Source: Adiantum capillus-veneris | Taxonomy: Eukaryota > Streptophyta > Polypodiopsida > Polypodiales > Pteridaceae | Direction of reading: 5' to 3' | Assembly (NCBI GenBank): GCA_014529385.2 | Contig: CM043960.1 | Location: 70,061,410 to 70,125,409 of the forward strand | Length of the DNA stretch: 64,000 bases | Shown here: in pieces, positions 21,201-32,758 of the stretch | Layout of the letters: each line of letters starts with the position of its first letter | Position numbering within the stretch: position 1 is the stretch's first letter | The notes under the pieces: model-generated | Database searches by the model: none | What the model was told of the DNA's origin: nothing | Seen by the model: the letters and a program-made list of their open reading frames with translations, nothing else | Translations under genes and position numbers: made by a program

Positions 21201-21201
21201 C

Positions 21202-22270
21202 TGACTATCGAGGACGCAAGTGCATTTGTATCGAAGAGAGGCCGGCTCAGAGATTGGAGATAATCCGAGTCTATGATGATGGAGATAGATTCCGAGACGA
21301 AAGGGGGAACCACTATCTGATAGTTAGTAACCCTGAAGATTACAACAGATATGGAGATAATGTGGCGAAAGGAAAAATGGTTTCAGAAGCTCAAGAACCG
21401 CCACCAAACATTGATCGGCCCGGAGCTATTTTTATGTATGATAAGAAAACAACCAGGGTTCCAACTTATAACGAGAACGTGGGAATCTACAAGCATGAGA
21501 GTGAGGATATAGTCGCTTACTTTCGCAGCAAAGAACCATATGTAAACGAATTAAGCAAAGACAAGGTTCTTTACTTATTCTCTTATGAAACTTATATGGG
21601 GAAGGGTATAGTTTTTGTTGATAGATACGGGAGAGAATACCAACGTATTCTCCCAGAGGAGGTAGAAAGGGCAACAGGTCCAAGAGCATCAGCATATGCC
21701 CGTGAGGAAGTGCCAAGAGCCACCTACACCCCAAGCAAGTCAACGAATCCTTTTCCAGAAGATTATGACGCTACCTCACATTCCACCCGACCGCAGGCAT
21801 TCAACAACCAAAACCAACTGGAAAACCAGCCATCATTGCAGGCATGGCTTCGACAGAGTGCAACATTGGAACAAGATCAAAACCAAGATGGTTATCAAGC
21901 CGCACGAGGGCTAAGAGATTTGCAAGAACCACCACTCTATTCAAGGTATCAAGGAGAGAGTAAGCCAAAGACTCAAGGGTCAACAGAGCCAGGAGGGCCA
22001 CCCATAGAACGAGATCGAAGAGATGAGCCATCTCTGGCGAGAATTGTTAGAAATTATGGCTTAGGAGCACCACTGGGAGAGGAACCAGCCTACCACCAAA
22101 GATCTGAGGAGGTATATCGATTAGGACGTGGAGATCCAATAATGAGGTTTGTAGACCATCGGAGAATTAGACCTTCTCAAGTGCAAAAATGGGTAAACAA
22201 GAAATACACAGGAAGCAGAGACGCAAGAGATCATGTAGCAGCCTTTGTGCGTGTAATTAGAGCCGAATAG
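21202..22270 (+). pseudogene. Element 2 gag, central part
   Basis: Open frame with a tyrosine-rich N-terminal segment (IRVYDDGDRF), Pro/Gln-rich linkers and, at its end, VNKKYTGSRDARDHVAAFVRV. That end aligns with the beginning of the element 3 gag capsid domain (TQKFNGDEDARKHIEVFEQV). The frame stops there, and the next recognisable sequence is a zinc knuckle. Compared with element 3, about 200 capsid residues are missing, so an internal deletion has removed most of the capsid domain. Confidence 0.75.
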
Positions 22271-22301
22271 GTGTTAGAATTTCCTACCCAATTTGTAGGG
22301 T

Positions 22302-22997
22302 TTGCCCAAGTGGTGTGCTATTGAACAAAAATGGACAAACCATAGGACAGAGGAATGTTATTATAACAAGGGATATGTGAGAGAGAGACCTTACGCTCCC
22401 CAAGCTCCAGTAGCTTCTCCTCAAGTTCCACTGATGCCTAGGTATCAAGCAGGCAACCTACCAGGACCTGTAGGTGTAGAAAGACCACAACCGGTGTTGG
22501 GGCAACAACCACCCCTACCAGGATTACGACCAGTTGGTATAAGATATACACCAACCGTAACTGAATCAGAGGATAAGGCTTTGGTGCCTATGCATGCATA
22601 TTATGAAGATCCCAATGGATATGCGGCAAACTCTGTCTATTATCCACAGGAAGAACCCTCGACACCAGAACCATGGAGCATGATAGGAAGTACAGAACCA
22701 CCAACAGCTACACAGGCAGCATGACAAGGGAGATATAGCTTAGATGAACGAACATTGTTGTTCATAGCCAAGAGAGGCATGGGCGCACAGAGACATGCAT
22801 ACCAACAAAGAGGAGCTCAAGGAGCACCTCAACAACCCAAGGGACCCTGCTACAAGTGTGGTGGAGACCATTGGCTGAGAGACTTTCCTCATGATGAAAT
22901 CATTAGAGTCAGCACATATTGCACTGAGTGTGGAGTTACTCATTTGATTCTCGATTGCCCTAAAAACACCCGAGCAAAGGAGCAAAAACCACTTTGA
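22302..22997 (+). pseudogene. Element 2 gag zinc-knuckle region
   Basis: Two overlapping frames (22302-22724 and 22755-22997). The first opens with a degenerate Cys/His segment (WCAIEQKWTNHRTEEC) and a long Pro-rich linker. The second has CYKCGGDHWLRDFP, where the last Cys is Phe, and CTECGVTHLILDCP. These align with knuckles 1, 3 and 4 of element 3, which share the short CX2CX3HX4C spacing. The role is nucleic-acid binding by the nucleocapsid. Confidence 0.75.
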
Positions 22998-24181
22998 ACA
23001 TGCTAGAAACTGTACCTTCCAGTGGAAGGTCGGAAAATGAAACAATCATACCTATTCACGTAGTAACACAAGCCCAAGCTCATAGAATGATGAACCAACC
23101 CATAGTTGAAGAGCCAAAAACCGATGCCCAAAGTTCAGAAACAAAAAATCAGAGAAGCACTTGGAAAGCTAGAAAGGCGCGTATGAAAGCCAGGAACGAA
23201 CGAGAGCAAACAGCTCTATCTGAGGAGTTGAAACATACAAAGGATAGATTAGAGAGGTTAGAGGATCTAGCTAGCCTAAGCTCACACACCACGACAACCA
23301 TAACACCCAAGGAAATAGCAGAGCCCAAAAGTGCAGGATCAAGAGGATCTGTACTGGCAGACAAGGTAAATGAGCAGTTGGATGCGCTTCTAAAGGCTTA
23401 TGAAGCCAGAATAAAAAAGAACCAAACCCAAGAGCAAAGGTGGATGACTTATCCATATGCAAAAATAGAAAAACAAAGGTTGGAAATGTGTAAAAAGATG
23501 ATCAAAACAGATCAATCATTGATGGAAGACCCGCTGGGTAAACCTGCAAATTGGCACGAGGCACCGGCTCCAACCCCTGTCCAACCAACTTTAGAGGAAC
23601 AAGCAGAAACACAAGAAAGACTCACTAATGCCTATGAGTCCAGAGGAGAGCCTATCATAGTGCCAAATACAACAAATGAGGCAAGTGACGGGTTCCAGCC
23701 TAAAATATTGACAGAAATGGGTAAGGACTGTGACGGTCTAGACGATCTGTGGAAGCAAATCCGTGAGGCCAACGAGGCTAATAGGATGAGTAACCACATG
23801 AAAAGCACGAGAAAAGAAAAGAATGTGATCTTACCTCCTATTGAAGAATTTGAGGCAAGGTCACAAATGAACTTTGAGATACATTCACAAGGGGGAGACC
23901 AGGGATCAATTAGTTCGAGGCATAGCCAACCAGACTCGCTGAGAACTTTACCCTCTTACCTAGGAGAGTATGAAGCCAAGTCGGAAGTGAGAGCAATCCC
24001 ATCTCAAAGAATTTCTTCTAACAAAGTGATGGATTCACAAGGATTGATTGAGTTATTGTCCACACCTGTGGCATGCACAATCACATTAGCAGAACTCCTC
24101 AGGTTACGACCAAACATGTGGACCACAGTAGGTAAATGCCTAGAAAAATTTGGAGTGAAAGACCCCACCTTGAGGCTATAG
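22994..24181 (+). pseudogene. Element 2 gag-pol spacer
   Basis: 395 codons, charged, with a basic/coiled-coil stretch (TWKARKARMKARNER, then EELKHTKDRLERLEDL) and an acidic C-terminal half. No enzymatic motif. The equivalent segment in element 3 (about 57600-58550) is also Lys/Glu-rich. A TAG at 24179-24181 separates it from the protease in the same frame. Confidence 0.6.
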
Positions 24182-24814
24182 GAAGGAATCAGGGAGTTGG
24201 ACAGATCTCAACTAAACACTAGGCCAGTACCATTAAACAAGGTTGGAGAGTATTGTGAGGGAGAAGATGGAAACACCACGCTACCAGTAGAATTCCAAGG
24301 AATAGTTTCCAAAGCTATTCTTGACAGTGGAGCGGGAGTTGCTATCGCCACCAAGGAAATCTGGAAAAAATGGGAAAAACCAGCTTTAAGGGCTACCATA
24401 ATGAAATTGCAATTGGCAGATGGGTTCATGGAGAAGCCTCTAGGACTCTTAGAAAAAGTGATTGTCACTTCGTGCGGGATCGAGTATGAGCATACATTTG
24501 CAATAGTTGATTTCGACAAAAAGAAAAATTACGAGATCATCTTGGGAAGACCATTCATGCGACAATTGAAGATGGTCCAAGATTGGGGTTACGACCAAAT
24601 ATACCTCAGACATGGCGAGACAACAACTAAAATACACCTGAAAGACCATAGTTACAAAGATGTGAACCAAACACCTGTGGAAGAATTTGATTCATCTACA
24701 GTAGCAGGATCGGAACTCCCAGCATGGTTAGGGCAACAAAAAGAGCTATGGATGTGTGGAGCTTCACATTGTGGAAGCTTAAGAAGAGAGGTGCGTCTTA
24801 GAAAGAGCAATTGA
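24182..24814 (+). CDS. Element 2 protease PR1
   Basis: Retropepsin upstream of RT, the usual position. Catalytic AILDSGAGVAIAT has Asp-Ser-Gly intact at 24323-24331, and EIILGRPFMRQLKMV is the C-terminal conserved segment. It aligns throughout with PR1 of element 3 (58552-59000). It is in the same frame as the preceding spacer, separated only by a TAG. It would cleave the Gag-Pol polyprotein. Confidence 0.9.
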   Translation, partial: EGIRELDRSQLNTRPVPLNKVGEYCEGEDGNTTLPVEFQGIVSKAILDSGAGVAIATKEIWKKWEKPALRATIMKLQLADGFMEKPLGLLEKVIVTSCGIEYEHTFAIVDFDKKKNYEIILGRPFMRQLKMVQDWGYDQIYLRHGETTTKIHLKDHSYKDVNQTPVEEFDSSTVAGSELPAWLGQQKELWMCGASHCGSLRREVRLRKSN

Positions 24815-24854
24815 GGACAAGGAGTATATTCCGGAACCTTTCCCTGAAGATGCT

Positions 24855-25373
24855 TTGGAACCTTTAGAATGGGAACACATACTAGCAACATTGGATGTCT
24901 GTACCATTACAGATAGTCCAACAACAAAATTTTGCGATAAGGATGGCTATGATGTGCTACCCTACTACATGGTAAACATTATACCAGGAGAAGATGAGAC
25001 GATAGAACCACCAGAACAAGAAGAGTTTTATAACTCCTCTGAACATCTGGAAGTAAATGATGATACAGATAATGAGTGTTCGGACACCTCAAGTGAGCGT
25101 GGAAGGGAAACCGAGAATATCAAGTTTTATGATTTTGCTAATCAACATCCTAGACGCCAGGAACGCTATAGGAGGAAACGAGCAGGAAACAAAGTGAGAG
25201 AGAACCTGATGCCTAGGATAAATGGTAAAACTCACTATTTGATGCTTGTAAAAACAGAGGATTGTGTAAAAGATCAAATATCAGGAAGATTCTCAAAAGA
25301 TCGAAGGGAAAGAGAGCGAGAGGAAATAAAACAGGAACGAAAAACTACAACAAAAACAAAATCACAAAAATAA
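24855..25373 (+). pseudogene. Element 2 PR-RT linker
   Basis: Acidic 172-codon frame with a basic Arg-rich C-terminal half (RRQERYRRKRAGNK). No enzyme motif. Its position matches the acidic, then Lys/Arg-rich linker of element 3 at 59272-59900. It lies in a different frame from PR1, so a frameshift intervenes. Confidence 0.55.
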
Positions 25374-25511
25374 AAAAAAGAAACAACAAAAGACTAAGAG
25401 TGGACCAAATTTGAGCGTAAACAGAAATACCAAGAACTGAAACGGTCTTTACGTGAGATATGGACTACTGAAGAAGATAGTGATGGTAAAGGGGAGTCCG
25501 AAAAGGGAAAC

Positions 25512-27144
25512 ATGAATGTACCATCACACTATACCATTCAGGATAGAAAAATCATCATGACACCACCAGTCAGGGAAAGAACCAACCAAGAATCTTACGA
25601 TGGGCCAAAAAATGCAAAAAGGATAGACCTTGCAGAACCAGGTGAAAAGCCTCAGCCGGTCTATATAGCAAACGATTTAGAGCCTGAAGAAGAAGAACGG
25701 CTAACCCAACTTCTCAAGAAGTATAAATATGTGTTTGCATGGTCCTATAAAGACCTCAAAGGAGTTGATCCAGCGATATGCCAACATACAATTCCTTTGA
25801 AATCAAATGCAAAACCTAGCAAACAACGTCCTTATACTTATAATGACACATTTGCTAAACGAATCAAAGAAGAGATTGATAAGATGATGGAAGCCGAATT
25901 CATCTATGAGATTGAACATACAGATTGGGTGTCACCCATTGTGGTAGTTCCCAAAAGAACGGAAAACCGCGAGTGTGTGTAAACATCAAAAAGATAAATG
26001 CAGCCACCATAAGGGATAATTATCCCTTGCCAATCACAGAACATGTACTTAAGCGAGTAGCCGTGAAATGGGCTTATTCCTTTCTGGATGGGTTTTTATG
26101 ATACAAACAACTGGCAATAGCAAGAGAGGATCAACACAAAACAACGTTTGCCACAGAATGGGAAATTTATGCGTATCGAGTTATGCCGTTTGGCTTAACT
26201 AATGCCCCAGCAACCTTCCAAAGGTTAATGACGCATGCGTTCAAAGAATACCTAAGAATATTCTTAGAAATTTACATGGATGATCTTTGTGTACACTCTC
26301 TTCTATGAGAGGAACATATTGACCATTTGCAAAAGGTCTTTGAAAAATGCAGCACATATCGAATTTGTCTTAACCCGAAAAAGTGTATCTTTATGGTTAA
26401 GCAAGACCGCATCTTAGGACACATTGTCTCAAGAAATGGCATAACCACTAATCTAGACAAAGTCAAAGTCATTGTAGACCTACCTAGGCCTACTAATGCT
26501 AAACAAGTGCAATCCTTCATTGGACACTGCGGATATTATCGAAGATCCATATACATGTATGCGGTTATCGCACAACCTCTGTATCGTTTGCTAGTCAATT
26601 TCGATTGGACCGAGGAGTATGAAACTTCATTCCAAAAGCTGAAGGAAAACTTTATATCAACACCTGTACTGAAGGCACCAGATTGGGAAAAGATATTCCA
26701 TGTTCACATTGATGCTTCTGCATATGCAATAGGGAGTATTTTGGCTCAACCTGGAGACAGAACAATGTATTTTCCAGTATGTTATGAAAGCCGACAGTTA
26801 AACAGTGAGAAAAAGAACTACACAACCACTGAATGAGAAGGTTGAGAATGATTTATGCTGTAAAGAAATTTTGGCATTATTTGCTCACAAACAAATTTGT
26901 GTTCTTTACAGATCATCAAGCTCTTTTGTATCTGGTAAATAAACCATGCAATACAGGGAGAATTGTAGGCTGGTTTATTATATTGCTAGATTTTGACTTC
27001 ACAGTGGTGGTCAAAAAGGGTAAAACCCATCTACGAGCGGATCATTTTTCAAGGATACACAACGGGGAAGCTCCTGAAGGAATAGATGATGACATACCAG
27101 ATGCTTATCTTTTCAATGTTGAAATGGTACCCAAATGGTCTTAG
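25512..27144 (+). pseudogene. Element 2 reverse transcriptase and RNase H
   Basis: RT N-terminal part (25512-25982) with WVSPIVVVPK, then a broken middle (25983-26326) that still reads NAPATFQRLM and the catalytic YMDDLCV near 26275. The thumb and connection follow in 26327-26836 (ILGHIVSRNGI). RNase H starts at HVHIDASAYAIGSIL and continues past a stop at 26834 into 26833-27144 (FFTDHQALLYLVNK, RADHFSRI). Frame changes and stops at about 25980, 26098, 26307 and 26834 inactivate it. The sequence aligns residue by residue with RT-RNase H of element 3. Confidence 0.92.
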
Positions 27145-27236
27145 GAAACTGTTAGCATTATTTCCTTTGGAAGTAGATTTCATAATACGGAGTACAGATC
27201 CAAACAACAAACAATTCGACAAAAAAAAACTTCCAG

Positions 27237-28897
27237 TTGATAGCAGGACGGCTGTATCATCTAGGCTCGGACCAAATCCTACGCTTATGTATAAATCCGG
27301 AAGAATTCGAGTGCTACCTTGAAGAAGTACATGTCCAGGATTGTGCATTTCATTGTTCAACAATGAAAACACACCAGAGACTAAAACAGTTAGGGGTTTA
27401 TTGGCCTACTATGTATGCGGACATGCATTCTTATGTTACCAATTGTACTATATGTAGTGCCAAACGACCAGTGGATCATGCGACATTGTTTCACGTAAAC
27501 ATTGCACCTGCATGGAGTCAATATATCATTGATTTCTTAACCACCAGATTGTTTCCTAAGAACATAACAAGAGCTCGAAAAAAAGCTATAGAGCTGGAAG
27601 CCCGTGACTTTCAGATAATTGGGAACCAACTCTATAAGCGAGGAAAGGACAATCAACTTAGAATCTGTGCAAGTGAAAGTGAATACCTGCTGATTCTAGA
27701 GCATGCACATAGTGAATAAGTGGAGGCCATTTTTTTGGCGATAAGACGGCAAAAATTGTCTTAACGCAGGAATATGGTGGCCTACATTGCATATGGATGC
27801 TGAAGAGTTTGTAAGGCGTTGTGACACATGTCAGCGCACCAAGGTGTCGATAAAGAGAGATAAGATGCCACTACGGCCAATGATGGGAGCAAGAGCATTT
27901 GCAAAATGGGGCATTGATTTTGTGGGACCTATCTCATCCCCTGCATGTCGCACCCATACCCAATATATCATTGTGGCTACGGACTATCTCACAAAATGGG
28001 TCGAAGCCAAGGCAACGCAAAAAGCAAATGCACGGACCACTGCACAAATTTTGTATGAGAATGTTTTTGTACGGTACGGGTTACCTATAGAAATTGTCAG
28101 TGATCGTGGGACACATTTTCTTAATGAAGTCATTGAACATCTGCTAGAGGGAATTCATGGTTATACATAGGAAATCTGCTCCATACCATTCACAGGCAAA
28201 TGGACAAGCTGAGGCCACAAATAAAACACTATGCAAGGTTCTCACTAAAATAGTGTCAGAGTCAAGAACAAATTGGGATCAACAACTACACTCAACACTA
28301 TGGGCATATAGGGTAGCTTACAAAACATCAATAAGAACAACACCGTACAACATGGTGTTTGGCCTAAATGCTATACTACCCATAGAGTTTTTAATTCCAA
28401 CTCTACGAGTAGCGAAACGCTTAGAATGGACAGGGCATGAGCTCTCTTCAAGAATAGATGATCTTGAAAATCTAGATGAACTCCGCTTGAGAGCTCTAGC
28501 TTCAATCTATGCTAAAAAGAGAAGAAAAAAAGAGTTTTTTGACAAGCATGTGCGCACTAAAGAGTTCAAAACAGGTGATTATGTACTTGTTTATACTTTG
28601 AAGCAACTTGCCAAGAAACTTAAAAAGCGAGGGATGGGACCCTTTGTGATTAGTGATCTATCACAAAGTGGAGCTGTCAAGCTTGCTACATTAGCACGTG
28701 AAGAAATGCCGAATTGGATTAGTGGATGTCGACTGAAGAAATATCATCTACCACTCACACAGGATATGCTTCAACATACGAGAGGAAGCTCAAGCAGAAG
28801 CACAAGAACGCATTGCAAAAAGAAGACTTCTGCGGCAACAACAATAGAGTGGAGCACCATTGCGAATCAATGCCATTCGACTGACGAAGTTGGATGA
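27237..28897 (+). pseudogene. Element 2 integrase with duplicated zinc-binding module
   Basis: Two successive integrase-type HHCC modules precede the core. The first (27270-27470) is complete: EVHVQDC..H, GVYWPTM, CTICSAK. After a linker, a second begins at LYKRGKDNQLRIC and AHSE (27600-27719), is broken by a stop and frameshift, and finishes with HMDAEEFVRRCDTCQRTK (27787-27845). The core follows: WGIDFVGPIS, IVSDRGTHF, and after a frameshift near 28155 SQANGQAEATNKTL with the catalytic Glu. The C-terminal domain includes DYVLVYTLKQLAKKLKKRGMG. Element 3 has only one HHCC module. Confidence 0.88.
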
Positions 28898-29324
28898 AGA
28901 CACAGTGGAGCCAATAATTGCAGTCAAAGTGGGCAGCAATCAAGTTGAATCGACGGCATTGCTTGATTCTGGAGCTCAAGCAAATTTGGTCTCTTACGGA
29001 TTATACCAACAGCTCAAATCCACAGGTCAACTTCATCCTACTCCTCAAGTGCTAGAAAGTAGTACATCACACCCGTTGAAAACATTGGGATGGACTATAT
29101 TGCATGTTCAAATACATCAATATATTTACCCACACAAATTCTACGTGGTGGAGATTGAAAACACACAACACCCAATGATGTTGGGACAACCTTGGCAAAA
29201 AGAGTACAATGTGCAGATAGATTGGGATGCAAAGGCAGTCAAAATTCAGCATGCACATGAACAACATGTGATACCCTTTGCTCAAAAATACCGGAATAAT
29301 CAGCTGCAAGCCATGCAATCATAG
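28773..29324 (+). CDS. Element 2 second retropepsin-like domain (PR2)
   Basis: Lies downstream of integrase, where gypsy elements normally have no protease. After a short charged, probably helical segment (QAEAQERIAKRRLL, before 28860) the frame reads TALLDSGAQANLVSYGLYQQL, with Asp-Ser-Gly at 28965-28973, then KFYVVEIENTQHPMMLGQPW and VQIDWDAKAV, the two hallmark segments of a retropepsin. Spacing between them (~75-80 residues) fits one protease subunit. It clearly differs in sequence from PR1 (24182-24814). The frame is open from 28860 to 29321, and the active-site triad is intact. The role is unknown: a second processing enzyme or a structural domain. Confidence 0.82.
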
Positions 29325-29993
29325 GAAAAAGAGACAAAACCAAGAATGCCACCAAAGAACAACATGATATCCAAGGCCAACAAACAGGTAATAGAAAACC
29401 ATGCTGACTACATACATACGAAGTCACTGACCGCAGTGCAAAGATCTAGGTTACCAAAACAAGGGAAACAAGTATGGAGGCGGAAGGATAGAAATGACAT
29501 GACAGACAAACAACAATGCAACGAAAGAATTCAACCGAAGTAGATAGTTCAACCAAACACCAAGGGCATAAAACAAATATGGATCCCAAAGAAAATGCTC
29601 AGCAATAACCCAAATGTTACTCGCATTTGGATACCAAATCAAAAGCAAAAGGAACTCCCTTCAGTATAAGCAACAACGGATGTTAGACAGATGCATTTGT
29701 AAAAGGACAGCCGACTTATGTGGATGCCAATCAACAACAAAACAGTGGCAACAAAAGAAGTAGCAAAACATCTACAAAAACCAGCAAAAACAAAATACCA
29801 ATGGAAAACAAAGAAAATACGGTCCACGGCCATTCTGGCCAAGCCAATCCTCTCCATAGAAACAACTACGGCTATATCAACAGTAGGGGCAAAGCAATTG
29901 CCTGTGTCAAAAAAGACAATTAAACAAAGAGCAGTAGAGTTACAACTGTTACTTGCAAAGAAAACAGGAAACCTCGACGGCGAATGCCAATAA
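29325..29993 (+). pseudogene. Element 2 C-terminal W-P-motif tail
   Basis: Continues in the PR2 frame with four in-frame stops (29322, 29541, about 29667 and 29697). It is very basic and carries IWIPK (29577-29591), IWIPN (29625-29639) and MWMPI (29718-29732). Element 3 has the matching motif set after its PR2 (63445-63753), so the tail is a shared feature of the lineage. Function unknown; the composition suggests nucleic-acid or particle binding. Confidence 0.65.
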
Positions 29994-31762
29994 GCATCTT
30001 GCTTATTCTCTTCTCTTGCACAACATTAATTTTTCCATGCATTGACCGAGTATGCATAAAATAGGGCCACATTAATTGGCCAAGCATTAGCACAAATTTT
30101 TCAACCTATGCACGACACATACTCCGAGGCGATACCTTGTCGTCCGGGAGGACTCCGGCTAGGAGGGGGGGAGGCATTCTCAAATGCGGAACCAATAGCA
30201 GAAAGAGCAAAAAAGGGCATGATTTTTGACTATTTTAAGGGTTGTTGTTTGATTGTGAAATTTTCTAGACTAACCCAAGTATATATGCCCTTATACAACA
30301 TGTATCTATATGTATATGGGGCCAAACGCCAAATCAAGCCCTTAGGTGTGTGTATATAAGTAGAAATAGCCATTTTTCAGGCAAAATATTGGTAAAACGG
30401 AGAAATCCGACCATAAAAATTTCATGTGAGTGTATATAATGTTTTGCGGTGATGTTTGTGATTTATTATGATTTTTGGGGATTTTCTGGTTTTGATTTGT
30501 TATTTTCCTTTTAATTTTGAAAACTTCAAAAATACAAAAAGCAGGTGAAAAACTGTCGTAATGAAAAACAAAAAATATGGGGATGATCAGTGACAATAGG
30601 ACAACCTATGGTATAGTGGGGGTGCAATTATGAGACTAGAGCGGAAAGCGTTGTTTGGCCAGGTTTGACCGAAATGCCAAATTTCTGGTAAACAGAGCAA
30701 ATGGAGTCCAAATCAAGAAATTTTTGAGCCTAAACCGCATCTCGCAAGAAGATTGGAGCACATGTCAAATTTCATGAAAAGTGGTTCGGGGACCTCCATT
30801 ATAAGAAATTTTCACCTCATTTTTAGCTCATTTTCACTATTGACTTTGTGGAGAGAGCTTCTGCCACCTAAATCGGACGGACCTTCCAGCAGCTTCTACG
30901 ACGCGCACGACTACCCGACGAGCTTCAGACATGAGAGGTAGGCTCACCACCTTGAGCTTTTCGCGCATGTTTGTCATTATGTCGCGAAAACTAGCGTAGG
31001 GATCAAACACAAAGCGGGCGGTAGAGACCTACAAGTAGAGACGGCGACCTAATGGCTAACCCAAAAGCAACAAGATTTCATCGGAAGCTTACCCTAGCAT
31101 AGGAGACCCGTCCTGGATGTCCAAAGGCAGTAGAAAACCATCGGGAAAAACCCTAATTCCTAGAATCCCGCAAGAGGCCACCAAATGGGAAATCAGCGAA
31201 AAGGCGACCAAATGCTACCAAAATTCATGGGTAGGAGCATCTCGACACGCTCGACAAGTTCCTATGTGACCCACATGACCAAAAAGTGACCCGAAGCGGC
31301 ACTAAACTTCAGAAATGGCACCAGACACACGAAGCGTCAAATTGCTCTCGCGGTCAAAAAACTGCATGTCCGTTTGCCACCAAACTTCACGAGCGGCTTT
31401 CCTAGACCATCAACAACCAAGTCCTATGGTGGTAGACCACCACTAATCATCGAAGACATGTAGACGCAACCACGGGTGCTTCTAGAGCGACAAATTGCCA
31501 AATGAAGCTCCGGTGAAGCCCAAAGTTGAAAAAAACCATACGGCAAGTATCCCCAAGGGATCGGGAAGCTATGGAGACCAACATCAAGAAATTTCATCGC
31601 CAAAAAGCACTCCAAAAGTCAGAAAATGGCTTGGAGGCTCTGAAGTCCACACAGGGAGTTATTCTCTATCCATTTGACTTTTTTTTTGAAATTAGGCTTA
31701 AAAGGGACTCAGGGGGACTAAGGGCAGGCACTAGGGGCACAATTCATGAAAAAATCATAAGG

Positions 31763-31786
31763 AGACATCTTATGCGTAGGATGTCT
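31763..31786. repeat. 24-bp palindrome, copy 5
   Basis: Right arm perfect (CGTAGGATGTCT); left arm with two substitutions (AGACATCTTATG). Confidence 0.85.
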
Positions 31787-32047
31787 CAAGGGAATTTCTG
31801 GGCACAGATCCCAACATTTTTCATTATACACATTTTCTGAATGACCTTTACATGCTATCCATCAAGTCTCATCACATTTGGACCAAAATTGACCTCATAT
31901 GCATGAAAAAATGCAAAGTTAGGGCATAGAGGCAATAATGGGCCATAGACCTACCAAATCTTGTCCAAATCACATGAAACTTGCACAACACATTCACCAA
32001 CACATCACCAACCAATATGTGTGGTTAGAAGCAAAAATTGGTGAAGT

Positions 32048-32071
32048 AGACATCCTACGCGTAGGATGTCT
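32048..32071. repeat. 24-bp palindrome, copy 6 (perfect)
   Basis: Exact match to copies 4 and 7, while the flanking sequence is unrelated. Confidence 0.97.
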
Positions 32072-32569
32072 ATTTGACATTTTTGGCCTTCAGAGGATGG
32101 TTGTTCATTCCAGATCCATTCACCTCATCATCAAGAGCTCATATATCAATTTTGAAGTCATTCTAATCATTTTTGACCCCCAACACTTTCAAGATACACT
32201 TTTTTGAGCCCAAAAACACTACACAGGCTCTTGCAAGCGTCAATCCTTGTCCAAATCCAAATCCAAGAGCATATCCATGTTCCATAGGCCAAGGACTACC
32301 CACAGAACAAATCTCATGTCATTTTGATGAAAAAGACAAGTGACATCATGGGAGCCAATACCATGGTGCAATGAGCCCATATACCAATTTTCAACCCATT
32401 TGGACATCAATTGCTACCTGTTATAGAATTTCTACCCAATTTGTGACCTAAAGCCTGAATCAGCCAAAAAATCCACTTTTTGATGCCCAAATCGATATCC
32501 AAGCACATAGCCATGTTCCATAACCCATGCACTACCAACATGTCAAGTATCAACTAATTCTGATGAAAA

Positions 32570-32593
32570 AGACATCCTACGCGTAGGATGTCT
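32570..32593. repeat. 24-bp palindrome, copy 7 (perfect)
   Basis: Exact palindrome, 165 bp upstream of the ORF2 start codon. Confidence 0.97.
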
Positions 32594-32758
32594 AAATGGA
32601 AAATTTTGGCCAGATTTGCATTGTGAGCACATGCACAGTTTTACAAGTTCCTTTTGAGCTTTATTTTCACTTTTCAAGTCATTTGGATAGGTAAAACTCA
32701 GTTTCTCAGCCAATATGAAAAAAACGCTAACTTCGGACTACTGAGTGCAACAGGATCT

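Larger units (their letters stand above)
29994..32758 (+). other. Element 2 pol-ORF2 spacer with palindromes
   Basis: About 2.8 kb with no convincing coding frame. The first part is AT-rich; the second carries three copies of the 24-bp palindrome (31763, 32048, 32570), the last ending 165 bp before the ORF2 start. A candidate internal promoter or translation-control region by position; no TATA-like site stands out. Confidence 0.6.

Noticed and set aside
12763..32593. CRISPR-like array from the repeated palindromes
   Set aside because: Spacing is irregular (125 bp to kilobases), there are no cas genes, and the context is a plant retrotransposon.
12763..32593. Palindrome as a tiny mobile element
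   Set aside because: No target duplications or consistent insertion flanks; all full copies lie in untranslated parts of one element, so a regulatory or structural motif is the simpler reading.
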